Positions 17,809-22,500 of a stretch of DNA of 22,500 bases are shown here, piece after piece (positions within the stretch are counted from its first letter, which is position 1; each line of letters begins with the position of its first letter). The notes beneath the pieces were generated by a model, which did not search any database, was not told the DNA's origin, and was given only the letters and a program-made list of their open reading frames with translations. The DNA lies in NCBI GenBank assembly GCA_019918135.1, contig WBZZ01003200.1, forward strand, positions 1 to 22,500, in the 5' to 3' direction. A program made the translations under genes and the position numbers. The DNA is from Paulinella micropora (taxonomy: Eukaryota; Cercozoa; Imbricatea; Euglyphida; Paulinellidae).

Positions 17809-18714
17809 CCGGGGCCCGGCGCGCCCGTACCCGCCGCTAGCTCCCCCCCGCCACCCGGTGCGCCCGTGCCCGCCGGCCTGGCCCCGGCCGCGGTCTCTCT
17901 CCGCCGAGCGCAGGCTGAGGCGAGCACTTCCCCGGGGAGGCGTCACTCACTCTGCGTGCGTTGCTCCGGGCCCGGCTAGGACACTGCCCGCTGTGGTCTT
18001 TGGTCGTCGTCACAATAAAAACCACCGGATGCTTCGGAGGGTGCTGGATCCCCGGCCAGCCCAAGCTCCCGGCCGAGGCACGGCACCTGTAACCTGAGCT
18101 AGAGACGGAAGGGCCAGAGAGGGGCGGGTTGGCGTGGGCCCAGGGAGCCGAGCGGAGGTCTTGGCTTTCTTTTACTGTCCTGGTTGAAGGGCGGCGGGGC
18201 TGGCCAAACTAGTCTAGCCGGGGGCGGTGAGAGGCCTGGGCCAAGGCCCCGCGTGCCGTGCAGAGCCGGGCCTACTATTAAGCTGGAGGGCCCTGATGCC
18301 CCCGGGTGTACAGATCGACGAGCGCTAGGGCCTCCGCCGCCTGGTGCGCCATCGCCCACCCGGAGGAAACCAGCGTGGAGCTTCCTCTGATCGGCGGCCC
18401 CGTCCTGAACACAGCTCCGGGGGCACGCACCACCCCGCGCGCCGGCCACGCCCTCCCCGGGGCGCATTGGGCGGGGGGTGGGCCAGGGGGGGGCCAGGGG
18501 GGGGCGGCCCCGTCCGGCGTGCCACGGGCGGAGGGAAGGGGGGGGGGCTGGCCGGCCGACAGGCCCGCCCGCCACTCCTCCCTCCTCCCAGGGGTCTTCC
18601 CCCCTTCCCTCTCCCCGCCCCGTGCGCGTCCGGCGCAGCGGCCGGGCCCTCGTGTCTGTGCAAAGTAGCAACTTAGAGTGGGTTAGGGTGCTCGGCTAGG
18701 CTTGGAGAGAGCAC
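17809..18714. other. Long gap with no confident gene
   Basis: Pro/Gly/Ala-rich open frames occur on both strands but none has convincing composition throughout. The best patch is 18300-18470, where both the plus frame (around AHPEETSVELPLIGG) and the codon-aligned minus frame (around SSGWAMAHQAAEALAL, ending in TAA-TAG near 18280) look protein-like. A decayed or spliced exon is possible, but the strand cannot be decided. G runs lie at about 18485-18545. Confidence 0.4.
18014..18019 (+). terminator. Poly(A) signal AATAAA after the polytopic gene
   Basis: A canonical AATAAA lies about 205 bases beyond the TAG at 17808, in an AT-richer patch within very GC-rich surroundings. It indicates eukaryotic-type mRNA 3' processing. 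Confidence 0.55.
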
Positions 18715-21027
18715 ATGCAGGGTCGTGTGCCTACGGGGCGCAGGCCCGCCCGCGCTCTGGCCCCGAGCCCCGACGTTCCTGGCTGGGTGTGGCTCCCGCT
18801 CTTGTGCGTGCTGTTAGTGCTGGCCGTGGTGCTGCCCTGGAGTGCCCGGCCGTCCGTCTGGGCGCCGCGGCGCGGGCGCTGCCGCGCGCGGGGCAGGCTC
18901 TGCCCCGCCGCGCCGTGCCCACCCGGACGGCCGGCCGCGTCGCCCAGCCCGCAGCCCGTGGTGTGCCCGCCTGAGCCCTGCGAGCTCGGGCCCCGTCCTT
19001 GGCCGCTCGCCGCCCCCGGCCTGCTGCCGGAGGCCTGCCCGGCGTCCCCGCCGCCGGCCGCCGGCGAGGAGGACACGGCCGCCGTGCTCGCCTGGGGCGA
19101 CGAGCCCTCCATGGTGCAGCTGGGCGCGGGCCGGGGCTGGGTGGCGGCGGCCGCCGCGCCGCGCCCGCCGCGCCGCGCCCGCCCCGGCCGCCCGCGGGCT
19201 TCGCCCTGTACTTGCAGACACCCGAGGTGTACGGGGTGAGCGACTATGACCTGCTGCGCGTGGCCTGGGTCCTGCTGGACGCGGCCGGCCTGCCCCTGCC
19301 GCCGGCCGGGGGCTGGGTGCGCCTGGCGTGGGCGTCGCCCCCGCCGGCCGGCGGGGCACTGGAGGACGCGGGGTGGTCCGCGGGCCCGGCCGCCGGCTTC
19401 GCCCGCGCGCGCGTGCCGCCGGCGGCCTTCGGGTCCTTCGGGTCCTTCGGGTCCTTCGCGGCCGAGCGGACGGTTGTGGCGTCCCTGCAGGTGCCCGGCG
19501 CGCCCCCCCGACTTCCGGCCGCCGCCGCCGCAGGAGTGGCGGGTGCGCCTGGTGCCCCCGCCGTGCCCGCCCGCAGGCTGCCGGCCAGCGCCGGCCGCGG
19601 ACGGGTCGGGGCCGTACGTGCTGGCCGAGGCGCCGTGGTGGCCACTCGCCCCGGACAGCGAGTGGCGCGCCCGCCTGGTGCTGGCCCGCGAGCCGCCGCA
19701 CGCAGATGTGCGGGGAGGGACGCTCGTGTGGTGGGCCGAGGGCGCCGAGTACCTGGGCGTGGAGTGGGCCGCCGGCTTCGGGCCCGGCGCGGCGCCGCGG
19801 GCCGACGGTGAGCAGCTGACGCTGTCCTTTGTGGCGCTGGCGGCCGCCGCGCCCGGCGCCGCGGGCTACGCCCCCCTGGCCACCATCCGGTACCGGGCGG
19901 GCGCCGGCGTGCTGGCCCTGCACGGCCTGGTCGTGTCGCTCGTGTCCCGCGGCGCCGCCGGGCCGCGGCTGTTCGGGGCCAACACAGCCGTCGCGGTGAA
20001 TGGCGAGCCGTCGCTGCGCGTGGCCCTGCGGCCGCCGTTCCTGGTGGGGGCCTACGCCGCGCCCGAGGGCCTGCCGGCGCTGCGGGGCCTGCCCTGCGGC
20101 GCCGGGTGCCCTGCCGGGGCCCGGCTGTGCCTGGTGCCCGTGTACAGCCACAGCCGCGCGGCCGACCACGAGCCCGGCCGGGTGGCCGCGCGGCGCTGCG
20201 AGGCGGCGGCGGGCCTGCTGGCGGCGGTGGACGAGGGGGGCTGCTGCGCCGTCACCAGCCGCAGCGCGGGCTGGCCCGCCTCCGCCTGGGTGTCGGCCGC
20301 GGCGGGCGACGACGGCGCGGCCCCGGGCGCCAACGTGACGTGGCCGGCCTGGTCCTTCGCCCCGGGCTCGCTGGCCCTCGAGGCCCGGCCCCCGCTCGTC
20401 CCCCCCGGCGGCTGGGCCCGGCTGGTGGCGACGGCGCAGCTGGGCCCGGGGGGCGGACGACGCTACGACGTGACCCCGCTGGTCCGGCTCTCGGCGACGG
20501 GCGGGCCCGGCCCGCTCGCGCTCGGCGCGGGGGGGTGGGCCCGCGCCCCCGACGGCGCGGGCCAGTGGCTCGTGGCCGTGGACGGCGCCGGGCCCGCGGC
20601 CGTAGCGCGCCTGGCGGCCGGGCCCGGCGCCGGCGAGCGCCTGGCGGCCGTCACAGTGCTGGGCCCGGCCGCCCGGGCCCGGTGGGGGGGGCCCCTGGGG
20701 GAGCTGCGCTTCCGCGCCGACGCCTCCGCCGCTTCCGCTGGGGGCCTGCTGGACTCCACCGGCGCCCGGGCCACGGCGCTCGTGTGGGCCGTGGACCCGT
20801 GCGGCCACTACCGCGACGTGTCGGCCGAGGCGTCGCTGGCCGGCCCCGGCGACGAGTCGCTGCTGGTCTCGCGCTCGGACGGCGGCTGGCAGTTGGTGCT
20901 GCCGGTCGGCGCCCCGCCGCTGCCGTGGGGCCCGCACCTGCGGGCGTCGTGGGGCGGCCAGACGGCGCCTACTCGACCATTTATCTTTGCCCCGCTTCCT
21001 GGTGGTGCCAGGCCTCGGCCTGCATGA
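18715..21027 (+). CDS. Large signal-anchored surface-type protein (two frame breaks)
   Basis: The ATG at 18715 starts a short basic N-terminus followed by a single hydrophobic helix (residues about 23-41, around WLPLLCVLLVLAVVL). This is the layout of a type II signal anchor, or an uncleaved signal peptide. The rest, about 720 codons, is Gly/Ala/Pro-rich and beta-strand-like, with repeated GGWARL blocks, a Cys-rich segment near 20095-20260, a sequon (NVT near 20332) and a GSF repeat. Coding signal changes frame in the GC repeat at about 19150-19195, then changes back at the C7 run 19503-19509, so two compensating indels restore the original frame to a TGA at 21025-21027. An envelope or attachment-type glycoprotein is a reasonable inference. 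No family is recognised. The last stretch (after about 20970) is less GC-rich, so the exact C-terminus is doubtful. Confidence 0.6.
19428..19457 (+). repeat. 9-bp tandem repeat (GGGTCCTTC)
   Basis: Three tandem copies encode a Phe-Gly-Ser repeat inside the surface-type protein, a likely slippage-prone and length-variable site. Confidence 0.85.
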
Positions 21028-21244
21028 CCCGTGGCGGAGCTGCCGGGACATCGCTGCTGATCTGCCTCAATCAGCGCTGGAAGACCTACCGGATGTACCA
21101 AGATATAACAAGTGCCTAGTCACTATCCAGAGAGTCAAGCGCCGGTACTGGAAGAGAGCAGAGGCCAGGCTCAACCGGCGCCTGCGCCGGTTCTTTCGGC
21201 GAGTGGACGAGCTGACCCCAAGTGCTTTAAGTCTGACTCATTAA
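20986..21244 (+). CDS. Small basic ORF overlapping the end of the surface-protein gene
   Basis: A frame different from the surface-protein frame reads about 85 residues to TAA at 21242-21244. It starts with a hydrophobic stretch (RFLVVPGLGL) and continues into a strongly basic helix (around RVKRRYWKRAEARLNRRLRR). It has no ATG near its start, so it is either a frame-shifted or spliced C-terminal part of the preceding gene or a separate exon. Its GC is visibly lower than in the neighbouring viral genes, and a poly(A) signal overlaps its stop, which supports its being the end of a transcript. The function is unknown. Confidence 0.4.
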
Positions 21245-21245
21245 A
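21240..21245 (+). terminator. Poly(A) signal ATTAAA
   Basis: ATTAAA overlaps the TAA stop of the small basic ORF and is followed within 25 bases by a T/GT-rich stretch, as expected for a cleavage and polyadenylation site. Confidence 0.5.
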
Positions 21246-21391
21246 AGAAGCTTTTCTTGTCTGTCCTGTCCCTTGGCGCTCCGACCCCCGTGGGTGCGCA
21301 CCAGCACCCCCGCTTAGCTAGCCGCTCAGCACCGGACCCGGCCTACACACTAAATACAAAAACCGGGCGGTCCGGCGCCGGGAACAGCCCT

Positions 21392-22096
21392 TCACGCCGC
21401 CGCCCCGGGGTCGCTGTCGCCCGTGTGGTTCAGGGCCAGCAGCCAGCAGCCCACCAGAAATACCGGCAACAACAAGAGCAGGAACCAAGCGACCTTCACG
21501 AGCACTAGGCAGGACCGCAGGCGCCGCGCCGTGGGATGCCGCAGACAGCGGAGGCAGCACCGGCGGCCTCGCTCGCAACACCCACAGCCGGCGCGCCGGC
21601 GGGACCCGGGCCGGCGGGACCCGACCAGGTGGTAGCGGTGCCGCTGGGTGCTCAGCGCGGAAAAGGTAGAGGACCGGATCTCGTACAGGACGCTGCAGCA
21701 CCAGCACATGAGCGCGCAGACCACGGCCAGGCAGACCAGGTAGAAACTCAAGGCGAGGGTCGTCCGGAAGATCGGGCCGTCCTGGCGCCGCCAGCGCAGT
21801 TCGAGCGACTGGTAGTCTACTTGGGCCCGCGCTACCAGGGTCCGCCCGGGCCAGTGCCAGTCCACGCGGCTGCGGGCTATCGTCTGCGAAAAGTTCTCGA
21901 AGATGCCGTGCAAGGCCGGGTGCCCTACGGCCACAGCCCAGACCTGCCGGCGGCGGCGGCCCGAGCCGGCACAGAGCTCTTCGCCGCACGGCGTCAGGAC
22001 CGCGGCGTACGCGGCGGACTCGGGCTCGTGGAACAGGAACCAGCGCCGGCCGGTCTCAATCAGCGTAATAATTGCAGGGTCTACAGGTTGGATAGA
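21392..22096 (-). CDS. Two-TM membrane protein, 5' end lost at a low-GC patch
   Basis: A minus-strand frame ends with TGA at 21392. Coding-like, GC3-rich sequence extends upstream to about 22062. Beyond that the composition turns AT-rich and an in-frame TAA stands at 22097-22099, with no ATG anywhere in between. The N-terminal half (about 115 residues after 22062) is soluble and probably extracytoplasmic. It is followed by a long hydrophobic helix (around LALSFYLVCLAVVCALMCW), a Cys/Arg-rich loop with CGCC and RCCLRCL clusters, and a second helix (around WFLLLLLPVFLVGCWLL). The tail is short. The Cys clusters suggest palmitoylation or disulfides. No family is recognised. The start is missing because of the composition breakpoint, so the gene is 5'-truncated or begins in an exon outside. 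Confidence 0.6.
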   Translation of the reverse strand, partial: SIQPVDPAIITLIETGRRWFLFHEPESAAYAAVLTPCGEELCAGSGRRRRQVWAVAVGHPALHGIFENFSQTIARSRVDWHWPGRTLVARAQVDYQSLELRWRRQDGPIFRTTLALSFYLVCLAVVCALMCWCCSVLYEIRSSTFSALSTQRHRYHLVGSRRPGSRRRAGCGCCERGRRCCLRCLRHPTARRLRSCLVLVKVAWFLLLLLPVFLVGCWLLALNHTGDSDPGAAA

Positions 22097-22245
22097 TTAA
22101 GGGAATATAAGATAAATTACGAAATCAAGTCTGTCAGGGGTCGGGATGTGCTATATATCAAACCGAAGGTAAGGGGGTATAAAATTGATACACCGACAGC
22201 CCAAAACTACTTGAACCAAGTAAGAGGTGCGGTGTATTTTGAGCA
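22065..22245. other. Low-GC patch between two GC-rich viral genes
   Basis: About 180 bases with far lower GC than both flanks separate two diverging viral reading frames. The plus frame is open through it (reading REYKINYEIK and later RGYKIDTPTAQNYL) and flows without a stop into the GC-rich coding frame on the right. A TATA-like GGTATAAAAT lies near 22172-22181. It could be a fragment of inserted host or retroelement DNA, as at 6600, or an AT-rich bidirectional promoter. Confidence 0.5.
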
Positions 22246-22500
22246 CCATGCGGGGCTCCGCGGCTGGCAGCAGCGGCCGTTGTCGGCGGGGCTCGGCCGC
22301 ACCGAGCTCTGGCTCGCGAGCGGCCGGCTGCGGGGGCACGGCTCCGAGCGCGTGCTGGTGACGCACCACGTGTCTGGCTCGGACCACCTGCCCTGGGTCG
22401 AGCAGAGCCAGCACGTGGCGCTCGTGGCCTTCAGGCGCAGCGCCGACGTGGCCCTGGCCCGGGGCCTCAGCCGCACCGGGGTGCGGCTCGTGGTCGAGAC
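22246..22500 (+). CDS. Partial unknown viral gene running off the right end
   Basis: The frame with codons starting at 22250 has almost only G or C in third positions and stays open to the window end, so it is coding. It reads through LSAGLGRTELWLASG, VTHHVSGSDHLPW and VALVAFRRSADVAL. No ATG in this frame lies in the GC-rich part. The ATG at 22248 is in another frame that stops within about 35 codons. The gene therefore starts within or beyond the low-GC patch, or is truncated by it. I do not recognise the family. Confidence 0.5.

Noticed and set aside
18099..18671. Minus-strand ORF of 190 codons in the gap before the surface gene
   Set aside because: Pro/Arg/Gly-rich throughout. A different frame of the same strand looks more protein-like at 18280-18470, so nothing can be called firmly.
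1..22500. tRNA, rRNA or CRISPR arrays
   Set aside because: No cloverleaf, rRNA core sequence or spaced repeat array was seen by eye on either strand.

Overview
The window reads as a piece of eukaryotic-type DNA that joins two very different sequences. Positions 1 to about 6600 have moderate GC and carry a truncated LTR-type retrotransposon: a Gag-like gene followed by a retropepsin-like domain. From about 6615 to the right end the DNA is extremely GC-rich, with near-total G/C at third codon positions, and is packed on both strands with genes of a large eukaryotic DNA virus. The eukaryotic assignment rests on the retroelement, canonical AATAAA/ATTAAA sites after several genes, a histone-fold protein, an mRNA guanylyltransferase, and the absence of Shine-Dalgarno-type spacing or operons.

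Layout. 1-1320: no gene seen. 1340-1747: MITE-like inverted-repeat element. About 2190-6610: retrotransposon (Gag 2950-5644, then an in-frame UGA, then Pro up to the breakpoint). 6615-7652 (+): intact ribonucleotide reductase small subunit. 7835-10155 (-): broken leucine-rich-repeat gene. 10500-11210 (+): H4-like histone with a long acidic tail. 11294-12360 (-): four-TM protein. 12649-14380 (-): mRNA capping enzyme (guanylyltransferase, with a possible methyltransferase remnant). 14616-15116 (-): unknown gene. 15591-16850 (+): divergent protein kinase. 17114-17808 (+): about seven-TM protein. 18715-21027 (+): large surface-type protein with a signal anchor. 20986-21244 (+): small basic ORF. 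21392-22096 (-): two-TM protein. About 22065-22245: a second low-GC patch. From there to the end: a partial viral gene.

Deoxynucleotide synthesis (RNR), mRNA capping, a kinase, a viral histone and several membrane proteins together suggest a nucleocytoplasmic large DNA virus or a mirusvirus-like lineage. No hallmark capsid, polymerase or packaging gene lies in the window, so the lineage stays open. The DNA could be an endogenous viral element in a host chromosome, or a viral or episomal genome invaded by a host retrotransposon. RNR, histone and kinase are intact. Most other genes have frame breaks, mainly at C or G runs of 5-8, which looks as much like homopolymer sequencing error as decay. 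A few in-frame stops are not explained that way.
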